Shown here: positions 31,146-45,860 of the stretch, piece by piece
Layout of the letters: each line of letters starts with the position of its first letter
Position numbering within the stretch: the stretch's first letter is position 1
NCBI GenBank assembly: GCA_947579605.1
Contig: OX388311.1
Location: 27,034,951 to 27,098,950 of the forward strand
Reading direction: 5' to 3'
DNA length: 64,000 bases
Origin: Athripsodes cinereus
Taxonomy: Eukaryota > Arthropoda > Insecta > Trichoptera > Leptoceridae
The notes under the pieces: generated by a model
What the model saw: the letters and a program-made list of their open reading frames with translations, nothing else
What the model was told of the DNA's origin: nothing
Databases searched by the model: none
Position numbers and translations under genes: made by a program

Positions 31146-34086
31146 ATATATTTATATAACAACAAAAATAATACAAACATTTGTAAATATACCTCAAAAT
31201 ACATAATTCCAAAATTGTATTGAAATCATAAAGATCTTGTCATTATTCTTCACGTTCATTATCTCAGCTGTATCACATAAAGTCTTAAGTCTAATTTTCG
31301 AAACACTCTAACATTATGAAAATAGGAGGACGATGAACAAAAAATATTGCACAATATGAATGAATTCATCTTAAATTTAATTTAAAAGTTTTGGTTAAGA
31401 AATAATTTGTAGTATGTAAATAAACTGAAATTAATTTTAGCCGACAACGTAAAAATACAATAAGCTTACTCCATAATACCAACGTATAAAATAAGTCTAT
31501 GTCCATTGTATTCTTCTACGAATATTCATAAGAGAGCGAGACACATAGCGTCGAAACTAGTTTGTGTACAAAGTACAAATTTAAACGAAAACGTTTGCAG
31601 CATTCTATTTTATTTGTGTATGTATACTGTAGCAAGTAACATCAACCCCTGCAGACTTAATATGAAGACAAGGAATGATCGAGATTCTACGGAACGTTGT
31701 TAAATACTTTGAATACAAATTGGAATTATAGAGAAGGTGATTCTGAATACAACGATTCAATTTGTGTCATTAGCATTTTTACTAGGCAGGCAATACACCG
31801 GTACATTGTTCAATACGGAGAACAGAACATTGCGCTCGTATCTCCACATGTAATTATATAGGAACACAGCAGATGGGATTTCTTTGGTAATACCACTGTA
31901 ATTTATTGAATGAGAATATAAACTGCAAACAATACGTGCTTAATTGAAGCTACACTATTATAAGTATTACCTACATTATTTATAGTTGGAAACAAATGAT
32001 ACATTAGCATGCTTTGTACGACAAATGTGCAGTTCGTACAATATACTTTATCATGGAATTTTCTATGCCAAATTTTATGATCAGAATTAGTACCACAAAT
32101 TTTCAAACAAATCTAGTAGACTTGAAAATGTTGCTTTTGAGGTTTCGATTCTAGAGAATAAATAAATATAAGATACGTAAAATATTTCATGTGTTTAAAT
32201 AAAGAAAACTACAAAATATTTTTGTAAAACAAAGGCTGTAGAGACAAAAAATGCCGTGAAAATGTTACGTTCAATGAGTTGTTCAGGGCAATAAAAGCCT
32301 AATCTTTTTAAGGTTTACTCTGAGTTATGACGTTAAAAAAAGTCATCAATTTTGACTGTTCATCTCATTTGTTTTAATCAATAAAATATCAAATTTTGAC
32401 AAAGACTAAAGATAAACAATATGAATCTACATGAAAGAAATTAAAATAATTAACTCGACAAATTTTTCCAAATTTGACGAAATAATTTTCAATGCAAAAA
32501 ATATATGTTTTTGTTGCACTATGAAATATGACTATGAGATGTTTATAAGACGATATAACCACAAATTCTTCAGATTGTGGGTTAGACTTTTATTACACTA
32601 AACAGCTCAGATAATAATAAATTTTCGTTAAAATAACTAAAACGTGAATATTTTCACAAATAAAGATAAAAGCACATATCAAACGATCGAATCAAACGCT
32701 CATTTGCAGCCTCCTTTGTTAATTTATACAATCGCGGGGCTGAAAAAGAGCTCATACGATGATAACGAACTAAAAGAAGAATAATACTTATTTTCATAAA
32801 ATAAAAAGAAATAAGACAATTTTTAAAGCACATGTGAAAAAAACGGTAAATCTATTTAACTTCCTTCATTCAGGAATACAGAGATAAAGTCAGTTGCAAT
32901 ACAAAAAATATACAGAAGATACTAACTGCCTTAAGAGGACACCAAAACTCTACTTAATTTGATAAACAATGGTTGGACATCATATTTATTTATTACGTAA
33001 AATTGACAATGAGTGACATGACAGTTACAATCTTTGCATCACATCACACAATGACTTATTTATTATAAAAATATACTCATTCAGGAACGGATTTTTTGTG
33101 ATTAATTGCTTAAGATTTTAATCCTGGTGTTCAAAAATATGAGCGTTATTTCATTTATCACCAAAAACGCAAAATTAAATCTTACAGAATATAAAATCAC
33201 TGACCTTGAATAATTATACTTGTCTTCGATATCGAAAAGTATAATATTATTTTAACACCCAGTTTACAATGAAAATTTAGTATTGTAAAGAATACTATAC
33301 CCGGTGATGGAGATTGATAAATGATCTATTTTTTCTCAAATTCTTAGGAACTATTTTGACATTGTGACGAAAAAAAAATGACATTGTAATGAAAGTAACT
33401 ATTACATAGTTTATATGTTTATTCATTATCCATAGTATGATCCATTGCAATTCATTCACATTTGTATTGCCCCACAATCCAAATGCGAGTAGAATATTGA
33501 TGTATGTATACGAACGAGTACCCATTATCCTGAGAGATATTATTATATGCCCTCTCTTCGGGGTAGTAGTTATATTGTATGTGCACGTCACTTCCACGCT
33601 CCTCTCTAAGCTCCTCGTCATTAAATTCGGTCGCGTCAAAGCTACCACAAAATCTGCATACGAGAGGACTAAGTCATTTACATATTATCACCTTGTATGA
33701 CCGTCCGTCTGATAGTGTTAGCTTTTAAATGCCATTTTACTGTATATACATTTGCAAATGAACAAGAATTCGACGGAAACAAACAGTTTGGAAAAAAGAG
33801 ACTAAAATAAAATTCGCAATACACGAAAATAATTGATCGTGCAATGATTAATTTAATTTCTTTATTAATAATTCTCAAAAAAAAAATTAAAGTTTGAATT
33901 TGTGTTTCCAAGAAAGTGACTCGACTGGCAAAAAGTCGTTGGTGTATTAAAGTGGAAGCTGGTTTTTGCCCTGAGCCTCCGGAGTGTTGCAAGATGATAT
34001 GATGAATTTTAAATTCGTTCATTTATAATAATTTCAATATAGGCGAAAGCTTGAGACTCACACCAATAAACTTATATCATAGTATT
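31146..34086. other. No gene seen
   Basis: AT-rich DNA with overlapping chance frames on both strands at 33295-33700. None has a recognisable motif. Confidence 0.4.
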
Positions 34087-34130
34087 TATAAAACTTATGA
34101 TATAAATTCATTTATATCATAAGTTTTATA
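34087..34130. repeat. 44-bp perfect palindrome
   Basis: Two 21-bp arms pair completely around a 2-base loop (taaaacttatgatataaa and its complement). It is entirely AT-rich and may be a chance or slipped-strand product. Confidence 0.8.
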
Positions 34131-36821
34131 TCTATATAAAAATATCTATTTACCCAAATACGTGACAAATTATTTTCTGAAAGGTTGATTTTTCACTGAT
34201 AAATCTTCTTTGTATGAAGCGAAGAATAAAAGGAATGACATCTGCATGAATAAATGCTTGTATCACATTACGTTTGAGCAGAAGTATTTGATAACTAAAG
34301 GAGAAACTAATAACATAGAAGATAGTACGTGATATGCACGATCATAATATTATAGCAAATGCGCTACAGAACAAAGCTAAGCGTAAGATTGAAAGAAAAA
34401 GGAATGAGAATAGCTGCTGTAAGTGTAATAAAGGTTAAAGGAATTCTTTTATTGAATGCATAGAGAAATAAAGACAGCTTCCAAACAATAAAAATGAACC
34501 ACGTACAAATTTGATTGTACCAATATCAAAGAAGAGTTTTATTGGCGTTTTGGATAGTAAAAACATTGAAGCGAATAAAAGTTAGCACGTTTCCTCACAA
34601 ATGGATGAAATATAAAAGCGTATTAGTTATATCTGACATACAAATATATATAAATATATACGAGATCATTGTTAACTTTCTAATGTACTCAACGTTATCG
34701 TACAAAATTCAATATATTAACGGGCTCAGATGGCGAAACACATACACATAAATACAAAAGCACATTCTCTGACAAAGAAACTTCCTTGAGGTACAGGAAT
34801 TGTGAATACCCACACATTCATTAGAAATCTTACTGAAAGAAAAACTCACATTTAATAGTGAGGGAGTCCGAGTAAATTTTATTTGATAAACCCAAAAATT
34901 TATCTGAAAAAATAGCTCGTTTTCAGAGTTACAGTTTCAGCCCAATCTTATTTTTTTAAATCATATTTTTAATACGGCGTTTTCGCAATTTTTGAATATC
35001 AATCACAGAAAAAAATATAAATTTGATGATCACTGCGAGTTTTTTTGACCCTTGAAATATTTGAGACAACGACGAAAGACCTTCACTATTAGTAGATAAT
35101 AGAAAAAATGAATAAAATTATATTAGGGTAGGCCCCATATCATAATGAAAAGAGTGCTAATGTAGAAAGCAGCAATCAAAATAATATTATATAGACTTGG
35201 GAAGATAATATGTAATATTATTATTCTACTGGTCCTAACGTAACGTAACAATGTTGTTCTTATAGCCGTAGAATATGTGTGTGACACATGGTGCCTCAGT
35301 GTACAAGTGTATCCGGAAAACTCATTATGTCCAAGGCGACATTACAGTGTGCAGAGTAAACAATGACTGAGATAGAAAACACACCGGGGAGATAAAAAAT
35401 AAAGAGGATGATATTATTACATAAATATAATATATAGCAAGGTGCAGGAAGGAGAGAAAAAATATGGGTAATATATACTTGTCTCCGTACAGTGAAATTC
35501 ACATGCTGAATAAACAAAAGACGAAAATAAATTCAAGATTGAAATGTAAGAAATTTATGTGTACGTGGAAAGAAGACAGACTAAAATAAATAATAGATAC
35601 TTCAAAAAGCCTAATTTACGAATAATGTTAAAAGAGAGGTATAATATACTAAATTGTTTTATTATCAAGTTTTCGTTTGATAAAATGATGAGCAATACCA
35701 AGTATTAAAGTATAATACTTGAGTAAATTTAAGATTATATAAATTACTTTCTAATGAACAAACAAGACATGTTTACTTATCAACAAAAAATGAACAAATT
35801 ATCAGATAATTTTGTGAATAAAGGCAGTATCATATACACCACACATAGTAACAAATGAAAGTCTTTGTTATTGGAAAAATGTAAAGTAAACTTTGATAAT
35901 ATGTATTCGAGAGTTGAACGTGTCATAACAATTCAAAGACATTGTACCTAACATACTCGTATGTTTAGTTTATTGATGATATTAAGTGTTATTTCCATAC
36001 TTCTAATATTATAGATGTCACGGTTTTACCAATGCATGGTGATGCTGGAATAAAATGTAAGGAATATTGCCTCACTAAAAATATAACGTGTCTTGGATGC
36101 CTCTTCCCCTAACACCACACACAACACCTCCTGTTATTTATATTATTAATAACATTTTCACAAAGCGTCTTTATGAAAGTTAGCACAAAACAAACCGTCG
36201 CAAAACGTGAACTAAATACTAATTAAGTATTGGTGGGACTTAGAAGACTTCATTAGCTGTGATATTTAATTAGTTTTGTGGGATTAAGCAGTAAAATAAG
36301 TGACTCGTCTACTACACTGGATTAACATAATATCAATTTGAATTACAAATGATCCCAGCAAATACCTACGTGTATTTAATTTATTAATCAAGCTTGAAAA
36401 GAAACAGCCAATTGGCATCCTCATGGCTACAATTCGATTTTCAGGAATTCCTAATACCGACCTACGCCACCTTTCCAACACAAGAACATTGGTCAGTTTA
36501 TGTTAGTAGTGAATTTATATTTAATACAATTTTAGGAACATATATTGACCATTAAAAAAGGTTCGTATAATTGAGAGATATTTTAGGGCATGAATAATTT
36601 TATTAAGGATACGATATAATTAAATCCAATTATAAATCTTAAACAGTACCCACTCGTTTTAATAACTAGAAAAATAATATGAACAGCAAAGTGTTGAGTA
36701 GATTGGTTAGTAGGTATATATCTACTCGTACTTATGTATGTAGAATGCGGTTATTTCAATATCAGGCGCGCAGCGCATTTTCCACTCGGCATCACCTACG
36801 ACGCGCTTCCCCCTCTTTCAG
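34131..36821. other. No gene seen
   Basis: AT-rich non-coding DNA up to a GC-rich island at about 36770. No repeat family was recognised. Confidence 0.4.
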
Positions 36822-36910
36822 GCACAAACTCTACGTCTGATAAGCTGAATTGGCTACCGGACTCACTCGAACGGAAGTTACGGATCTGTTCATAGCGAGC
36901 GTAGGCCCTC
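36822..36910 (+). other. Possible non-coding exon
   Basis: A GC-balanced, complex 89-bp segment is preceded by a strong acceptor-like tract (cttccccctctttcag) and followed by a donor-like gtaagt. All three forward frames contain a stop, the third only near its end, so if it is an exon it is a UTR or long non-coding exon. Without transcript data it could equally be a fragment of an old repeat. Confidence 0.25.
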
Positions 36911-39900
36911 GTAAGTAAAACTTTAAAGCACGGATTTTAAATAATAGTTTCATAAATATAACGAATGCCCAACCCCTCAATACCACGAACCGAGAGATGA
37001 AAATAAACGAAGAAATTTTTCCCTTTAAATAAGTTTCAACTTGAGAGAAGATACCTTTCATAATAAAGAAACAAAATATCATAGTGTGTTTTTTTATTAG
37101 AAGTTATTTCACTTTACATTTTCTACTCTGATTAATGACCATAATGAACCCAGTGTTTATTACAGTCTGAAGAAGTTGAAGGCAATATTAAGGAAGATAA
37201 ATTAATGTTTTTAAGAGGAAAAGTCCATATCTCTAAAAAATATTTACGAATCGTGATTGCCATTAGAGTGAAGAATGTTTGTAGAAAAAAGAAATACGAT
37301 GAAAAGAAATAAAACGACTGGGCGACAGGAAGGAAAAGGAGTGAATTGAATTACACGCCACGAGTAAATTTCAAGAGGAAGTGTAGAGAGTTAGAAAGAT
37401 ATTATAAGAGAAAAGATCTTTAAGAAAACACTAGAAAATATTGTAATATATTTGTTTTTGATTCTTCACAATATTTTCATAACTTTTAATAAAACTTTGA
37501 ATGCCTTGCAGACATTTCGGAAGTACTTTTTTATTGAAAATGACAAGATAAACGCAAGCAAAACGAAGTATGTGGATCCATTACTCCAGAGCTGTGTTAT
37601 GCACCTAAATGATTTGGAAAATAAATAAATTCAATCTAATCAAAGTTATAAATTTAATATCATCTACGGTTTACAGCAAAAAAGTAGTAGACCCAACTAT
37701 GGACCGTAAATTCAATTGATAACTGTACAAATATACGTTAATAGTATAACGCATTGTAAAATTAAGAAATACGTTCTTTTCAAGGGAAGACAGCAGACAT
37801 GGATCAAATAATAATACAAGAAAACTTTATTAAAACACATTTGACAAAGGTAAAGCTTTGAAAGAAGAAAACCATTTAAAGAGATCATTTAAAAAAGAAT
37901 GAAAAAATAATTGTTTGAGGGAGGGTAGATAATAAATATAAATATCTCTCGAGTTTCTTGGCTAATATAATAATAACATAAACGTACTCGTAGCTCTGTA
38001 TGTGTAGTAGTATGTTTGGTACAAGATAAATGCGAGAGACGAAGGAAATATTCTCGGTATATTGTAAGGCAAACAGCAGGCAGGCATATAGCACATAGCA
38101 CTGAGTACAGCAACCAGCAGCGTCTCGACGGCAGTACCACGTTCCACAAACTGCCGGCCGTAAATCACTAACGGTGGATGAGCAACAATCGCAGAAAGAA
38201 ATAATATTAAGCTCATGATATCACACACAATGAATTTAATGATAAACTTCCAAGATATACTCGAGGTTCACTTTAAATGCATACAACATTTAACTATATT
38301 TTACAGGCGTAATATAGTTTACGTCTTGATTACAACACTAAAATTATTAACATGTCAAATTTTGTTAACTTTTATCCTGTCTAAAATATGTGACATTTTG
38401 TAGAGGATATTATTTTTTTTCCTTGCTTAATAAAAGTGTCCATAAAGAACACGTTAACATACACCCCTTTATACAAACGAATTATTAAAATATTTATACG
38501 TCGATTTGACATTTCTTCAATAATTTCCGTACGTGACATTGTACACACTGAAATAGATAATAAGAAGCAAGCTTTAGCTCTGCATTGTTGACGAATTAAT
38601 TTTCTGATCTAGGCCAAATATTATGCAAATTTCTAATACCATTGTGCCATAAGAAAATATATGTAAATTCAAAAACTCGAACCAACTAATATATTCATCA
38701 GTTGTCTTCACAATTTTATAAAAAAACATTTAAAACATTAGAATGATTTTACTAAGAATTGCGTTACAAATAATAATATATGATAGTCCAACTAGAAACA
38801 ACAGTAGGGGTAAGAAAATAGAAACGATAAAAGGAGATCGCGCAGGTTGACAATCTGAGATGGTAATGTGCGATAATGTCACATTATATTGGAGTCATAA
38901 ATTTTCAGTTTTATTATCGATAAAAACATCTGGAGAATATTACTTAGGGACTACCAACAGATTATCTGAGTGTATTAGAATGATATGAATGGAAAATAAT
39001 AATAATAATAATAAAACTTGTGTTTATAGGTAAACTTCATGCCTTCATTGCTAATATTATTATAAGCTCGATATAGTTTAATGGCTTCTTAGCAAAATTG
39101 ATACGTGTATTTTATAATAGCGCTATAAGAATAAATTACATGGTAACCTCAATAATTATTACTAAGAAAACAGTATTTTATTTAATTATCGAAAACAGAT
39201 ATACACCAAAGAGTTCAAAATATTTAGTACCCGATGCCCGATTTTCGTAATATTTTTTAAGGTTTTCTAATTTAAAACTGGAATTATGTACTCAGGAGAC
39301 GATAATTTTATTTACCTTTTTACATATTTAATTGTTGCCGTAATAGGTAATATACATTTCATTGATTAGGTTTTGCTTTAACAATACGGTCAAATTAATT
39401 TGAATATAAGGTGGATTAATTTAATATCTTTATGAATACAAACAGAAAAAAAGGTTTAATAACAAATTAAATTTTTATACAAAACAAAAAAAAAATGAAG
39501 AAAAGCGATTCTACATACATATCTACATACATATTGGTACTTGTTAAGCGTTTAACGAGAATCATAAATTATTATTTGTATAAAAACCAAATGTGGGCAA
39601 TGAATGTGTGGAGGCGGATATTTTTTTGTGGTAGTACGGTCAACAAAACGTAATCCGGTGTAAATAGATAAAAAAAGTTAGTCAAAGATTTATCGTGTAG
39701 CAGCAATAATCACCTACCCGATACAAAAACGTTTATAAAGTAATATTCGCGAGTAATAATAAAAGGGTAGAAACAATAGAATTTAAAAACTTTTCAAATA
39801 CAGAAATGATATTGTTTTTAAGCGTATTATAATGCCTGGCAAATATAAGTATTTCCACAAGTTTTTCAATATTATGAACGATTACTTCAAATGATATTTG

Positions 39901-40559
39901 CACTTAACTCGTTAGTGAAATGATACGAGAGCTTAATGCTTTTAAAGTACCTAAAATAAACATTTGGATGCATTTAACTTTAATTTTGGTTAGAGAAATT
40001 ACATTTTAACTCCTGTAATTACCTATACAACTGCTACGAGAAGGAAAAAAAGGAAAACGAAAAAGATTTTTCTCCTAGTTACATAGTTAATGTACAATTA
40101 CGTAAGTAAGTTATTAATTTTTAGTTTGCTAAACATTAGGACATAATATACTGTTATAATTTCTCGTAATTGCTACATAGTTGATCATTCTAAAATAAGT
40201 GAAATTATAATATGTTGCTCAATAGTGCTCACGATCATATAAAAAAATCTTTCATTCTTTTCAACAGTTCTAATGAAAATTATACATAGTGCGAGAGCGT
40301 TGGAAGTTTGGTGGATAGAGGCTTTTCTGTTCGAGTACGCTATGGCAGAAATATATTATGTTTCTCCCCATATTAATAAATATTACAATAAAAGTAGCGT
40401 GTGCTTTGTCTATATAGATTATTCCTATTTGCTTATGACAGATTTTAATATTGAATTTTAAATGATGTTAAATTTTGAATTTTAAATTTTGAGAGATTTT
40501 ACATGATATTTTTATATTTTTAATTTTATTTTTCATGACTCATTGTATTATTTTTATTG
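36911..40559. other. No gene seen
   Basis: AT-rich DNA. Three mutually overlapping minus-strand frames at 37885-38228 occupy different phases of a GC-richer patch, and none looks real. An (aat)n run lies at about 38996-39013. Confidence 0.4.
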
Positions 40560-40802
40560 CTTATTGTTTAATCCTGCGATTATTGCTTGGTGAGCATTAT
40601 TCTGTTAATTTTCTTAACATAATTTACTCTATTCTATTGTAATTGTTTGTTGATTTTAGTTATGTATGTTTTGTAGAGCACATGAGGGTAGGGATCTTCA
40701 CTGGTTTGCTTATTGCTAAATATGTAGGTAATAGACCATTGTATTTTTTGTATCAACTGTATGTATCCTGTAAAATTGAAATAAATAAATAAATAAATAA
40801 AC
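40560..40802 (+). repeat. 3' end of an unidentified LINE-like repeat
   Basis: The text ends in 'tgtaaaattgaaataaataaataaataaa', a polyadenylation signal merging into an (aaat)n tail. This is the form of a non-LTR 3' UTR. A T-rich stretch precedes it, and no coding part is left. Confidence 0.45.
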
Positions 40803-41487
40803 AAAAAGCTTAAAAAGGATAAAACTAATATTTTATACCTATGCCAATTCAATTCGTAGATACCAAATTACATAGTACTCGTATTGTAAGACACACGTGC
40901 CCAGAAAAGTTAATGAAAATTTGCGCCCCGCCTACTAAATTCAGCTTCTAGTGAATGTATATACCCCAGAGGAATAATAACAAAGCAAAGAAAGGTTAAA
41001 CTGAAATCTTACATCTACTATACCTATTGTACGTGTAATATATGTATGTTATGTATACGCCCTCGTTATTAATGCAGTAGGTGATAAGGATTGAGAAACA
41101 CAAACGAATTATTTCACCTTTATTATAAGTTTACCTTCATACTTAGGGTTCATATTAAATTATTTTATAAGGCAATGAATAGCTTAGATTTATTAACATG
41201 TATACTTTAAATATATACATACCTAAAATATTCGCAAATGCGATGACAAAATATTTATTCAAAGAGAAAATAAACGATTATCTGCTGAATATTCTTTGTT
41301 TGATAACATTTTACTTAAGTGTTTTCGTTTTAAGAATGTCGAGCGTTTCAACAAAATTCTCGTAGGTACGATATAAATAACATTTCCGTTCAACAACAGT
41401 AAAATCATTAACTTCAAAATTCATTTTTACGAAATGAAAAGCCTACAACAACCAACACTGGATGAACTTGACATGGCACTAATGAAT
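40803..41487. other. No gene seen
   Basis: AT-rich spacer between an unidentified repeat tail and the LINE-C copy. Confidence 0.4.
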
Positions 41488-41495
41488 GAATGATA

Positions 41496-42014
41496 TCTAT
41501 CTATCTATCTATACCCTCACGCCGTGTCCCAAGTGGGGTAGGCAGAGAGAACGGAACGCCAAACAGATCTATCTTTACACACTTCTTTCGCTTCCTCCAC
41601 ATTCATACAGTTCCTCATACACGCACGTCGGTTCTTCTTACTCAACACGCGGCCGTCCTTGAGAATTTGATCCACGTGATCAAGCCACGTGGTTCTCGGA
41701 CGCCCGCGTTTCCTCACACCCTTTCTTTCAGATACGTATATCCTCTTTGTCATTCTTACCTCGTTCATTCGTTCAACATGCCCAAACCACCGTAGTTTAT
41801 TCACGCGCATTATGTCCACAACAGTCTTCTTGCATCCGCTCATTCTTCTAATATCCTCATTCTTCACTCTATCACGCAGCGTTTTACCAACCATTCTTCT
41901 CAACGATCGCATCTCTACTGCATTTATTCCACTTTCGTCCTTCTTCAACCACGTCCATGTCTCGCTTGCATACGTAAGTGACGGTACCAGAATGGTATTG
42001 TGATTATTTTTGGG
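41496..42014 (-). pseudogene. LINE-C: 5'-truncated non-LTR reverse transcriptase tail
   Basis: The minus strand encodes, without a break, the C-terminal region of a LINE protein: LVPSLTYASETW, then MRSLRRMVGKTLRDR, KLRWFGHVERM, RKRGRPRTTWLDHVDQIL, and EEAKEVCKDRSVWRSVLSAYP before the stop at 41517. The frame is open from about 42008, so decay is slight and the insertion is fairly recent. The 3' end is a (gata)n tail at 41496-41513. The 8 bases gaatgata at 41488-41495 and 42015-42022 are a likely target duplication. The catalytic RT and endonuclease domains are absent, so it cannot move itself. R1- or Jockey-like elements have comparable tails; the clade is uncertain. A second, chimeric copy lies at 27838-28045. 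Confidence 0.8.
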
Positions 42015-42022
42015 GAATGATA

Positions 42023-42504
42023 CAAGGAATGATTATTTTTCGTAAAGAGAAAATATTTATGAAGTAGATATCAACCACGAATCGTCAACAAAAATATTTC
42101 CAGTTTACAATGCCCATACCAATTTAAAAAAAAATACGGAAATCTGTTCTGAACAAGATGATAATATGGACTACATTATGATATTGTGTGAGCATATTGA
42201 CAACATTTATTGTGAGGTACTGTTGCCGTCTTGCTAAAGTTTAATAATGTTCGATGTATGTAAGCTCGATATATTTAAAAACAATAATAACGTTAAAAGC
42301 ATAGAATTCCTCCGTCGGTAACATCCGACATTTTAATTAAATTACAATAACCCTTAGACATCGTTCAGTTTGAGAAATGCGGTTTTATTATTTGGCTTTG
42401 TGCGGTGAAGTTCGTTACAGGTAGATACCATGTACACAAACTTGATATCGGAGAATGAGAACACAATCTTCTACATACTATTACTACTACACACATAGGT
42501 TAGA
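42023..42504. other. No gene seen
   Basis: AT-rich spacer directly beyond the putative LINE-C target duplication. Confidence 0.4.
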
Positions 42505-42615
42505 TTTAGCATAACGGAAAATTGTGGTTAACCATCCAGGGTTGTGAACCCGACAAAATAAAGTTCGGATCATGGTACGATGAAGGGTTTGAGAAGACAA
42601 AGCCTTCTTCAAAAT
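42505..42615 (+). mobile_element. tRNA-derived SINE-like head
   Basis: A box A-like tagcataacgg (one mismatch to TRGCNNAGYGG) is followed by the text 'gggttgtgaacccgac' and a weak B box 'agttcggatca'. The layout resembles 10738-10870. It is diverged, and its 3' limit is unclear. Confidence 0.4.
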
Positions 42616-44679
42616 AAATTTAAAGCTTCTCCAAGTATTTGTATTCTAAAGTTGTAACTGTTTTAATACTTACATAAACACATATAATACGTACACGATA
42701 CGATCAAAAACTTATACCAATTGATTTAGTTTATAAACTCGATCTAGAATAAACAAAACAACACTTTGATGGGTAAAAGTAAATTGTGCGGTTGTTTTCT
42801 TGAGTAAAACATCATCAAATTTTCATGGAATGGTTGAATTATACATTTGCAAGACAACATCCTAGATACGAACAATATAATTTCAAAATGATGAACGATT
42901 TGTTAGTATTTTACTAAGCCTTTTTTTTAATCATTACAATTAATACTTTTATGAATTCAAAATATATGGTTGGCCCTTTTTTAAAATAGGAATTGTAGAA
43001 GTAAAGAAAGATGTACAGAGTATAATGCAGTGTATGCTGTCCAAAATAGTTTCAAAATACTCTTCTGATTAATATATTAAAATGTAACATACAATGAATA
43101 TTTTCATAAAATATGAGGTACTTTATACATGGATTGCTTTTGAATAAATTTCATGGAAAAAATGCTCAAGGAATTTCAATCTGAAAAAAATAAATGGAAA
43201 ATTTGTAACTAATGATCAGCTATTTGACGACGATCAAAAGACAATTTTTCAGGCAATTTGTTTTAATGAAAAGAGCATTTGTTTATTGCGTGGAACAAAT
43301 AACAATCGGAGGTATTTATTTACATAATTAACAGTTTTAGTCAAAGCCCAAAATTCTGCTCCTACACAAAAGGTTAAGAAGGATCGGTAAAGGGGCGAAC
43401 TTAAATGATTAACAATGTACAGCTTTACAAATTATATCGAGCGATTACAAGATTCAGACTGTAAATTTGTTAAATTGTTTCCGGCAAAGAGTATAATAGC
43501 AGATTACGCCTGAAGGATTGCCATGAAATTCCAATGCTTATCACAGTGCTTTGCATATAAATAATAGATATAAGTTATGTTTCCTCAATCAAAGAAAATA
43601 ATTTTATTACAGTTGAAAATCTTCATTCATCCATCCATACAGTAACGACATGTCTCACTAGTACAATAACCAGCTGTGTTTGAAATTATTGTAAGAACAT
43701 ACTTTCTTACAAAAAAGTCGTCATTTTAAACTGTGGAGAAGATTTTTTAACGTTTTGTCATCACAACATGCATTCTATTAAAGAGCAGAAAAATTAAAGT
43801 ATAAAAGATTCAATATTTTAGTGTAAATGAAATGAATTCTAGATTTGACTCAAAGAAATGTCATCAAATACTCTGTTTCAATAGTAATGTTTTCAATTTA
43901 TTATGATTTTTTTCATGTTACTCTTTATGAAATACAATATATTTGAGTCAATAAATTTAACATATTACATTACATCTGAAATAATGCTTCAATTATTTTT
44001 AATTTTTGTCAGTGTAACATGGATATTTCGAAATTAATAAAAAAATCACACAGAATCCTCTCGAAATTACGAATTAAAATTAGGGATTATGTTGTTTAAG
44101 TGCTATAAATTGTAAGTAAAGAAATTACTTTTGATTCACTGATTTAGAATACACGTAAAGCGTTACTCACATCTTGGGTTTTCAATTTAAATTTTAATGC
44201 TTATTTAGTATGCTTTGTTACATACTGTACAATGACACAGCGTGAATTCTTAGAACAGTAGGTTTTATTTATGTACATAGTCGTCAAGGTATTTCATCTA
44301 CGTTTATTCATTATCATACACCGCGTAGCTTCAGCAACTTTCAGTCAAGTTTAATAACAATCGAGAGACAAGCGAAAGTATGAAATTTCGTTGCCAGTTA
44401 ATAATATTCGACTAAAGAAGATTCCGATACAAAGCGGAAAAAATGTAAGAACATCTATAAGAATTCGACACTGAGCACTTCTTGCACTTTCAATTATACA
44501 CTCACGCTTTTTCAAAAATGTATTTTTCTAATGCAAAAAAAAAATGGAAAGAATGTAAAACTCTCTACCACGTTAAACATTTACTAAAATATTTATTTAT
44601 ATTTGATGTCACTAAATAAAACCACACTTCCACTTTTCTACTAAAAATCACTTAAATATAATTTTGAGACAAAATTACT
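42616..44679. other. No gene seen
   Basis: AT-rich DNA. A short text near 43640-43680 faintly resembles the start of repeat B but is too diverged to call. Confidence 0.4.
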
Positions 44680-44800
44680 CGACTCTTAGTTGAAAGTGGC
44701 CAGAAGTCCTGAAAATGGCAATGAATAGAGATCTCTTAAAGCGCTACATAGGCGCAATAAGCTACCCACCATAGGGAAAAAAGAAGCATGTGTGAATACA
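44680..44800 (+). pseudogene. LINE-B: diverged 3' end
   Basis: One frame reads WPEVLKMAMNRDLLKRYIGAI and then PP before a stop, parallel to the end of the LINE-B fragment at 6705-7098 (EWPEVLEAAVDRDLW). The following 'gggaaaaaagaagcatgtgtg' also parallels its 3' UTR. Only about 30 codons remain. Confidence 0.6.
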
Positions 44801-45860
44801 TAAATATTTTTATATCAAGGTCAAGGGACGTTGCATCCCTTGTCACTGCGACCATAATAAATAGGTCTATTGTGACATCCTTCTGTGTCATATCTTACTT
44901 CCAAGAACTACGTGCGTCATGTAACTCACGATTTTTCTTGGTGCGAAAAGCCTCATTTTCTCGGAATCCAAAAGTGGCCATCCAATGATATCACTTTGAT
45001 AGCGAGCGAAAGCGTCACAATTATAGAGGATATGGAAAGGTGTTTCGTTATTTTTTGCATAAAATCTGACAGTACAATTTTTGATATGTGTTTCCGTAGT
45101 CTTTACTGTTCCGTCAAGGTCTTGATAAGAGTCTTTATTTGTTTCTAATTGAGCTTTAGAGCTTCTATGGAGAATGAAAAAAACTAGACAGAATCGAAAA
45201 CTTAAGCGTTAAGTGATATAACTTATTAATTATTCACTCCCTTAGGTATACAGCTATATGTTCCCAGTTGAACGTAAGCGTCTCCTACAATTTCTTATCA
45301 CTAAACTAAAATTCAAAATTAATTCGATGCAGGCACAAGAAAACAATAATAATAAGACATATGTATTTTGGTTCAATACATTTTACAACGGAGAAACGAT
45401 ATCTTCATAAAATGATATCAACGAACCGAAAAACTAGAAAATAATAACACTAAATGTCGAGGCTTCGTAAATTTTATCATTTTTATATCTCTGCAGTGCT
45501 AATAATAATAAGAATAACATTACGTATGTCAAAAATGATTTGCAAAACATTCTACATATTCGTGTTTATGATTGATATAAAAATGAATCATTGTTTTCTA
45601 CGTACAGGACTTATACAACATTGCTGAATTCTACAAAATGTATGTACAATACGATATTTTTATATTTGAGTATATTATAGAAATGATAAAATAGGCATCG
45701 ATAGTTTTTATCGGTTTTCGTATTCTGACGATCGTTACTGTTGTAAAAATCAATAATGTGTGTAAATAAAAGAATGATATGATACTATTTATTTTACTAA
45801 AATAAGGGAATATCTTTAGTTTACGAGGGAAAATAATAATAAACATATAATATTGAAAGC
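44801..45860. other. No gene seen
   Basis: AT-rich DNA. The open frames at 44788-44988 and 44885-45148 overlap in different phases around a GC-richer patch and show no known motif. Confidence 0.35.

Noticed and set aside
33295..33700. Overlapping frames of 117 and 87 codons on opposite strands
   Set aside because: Neither shows a recognisable domain, and the peptide composition follows base composition.
37885..38228. Three overlapping minus-strand frames
   Set aside because: They are three phases of one GC-richer patch and cannot all be coding; none has a motif.
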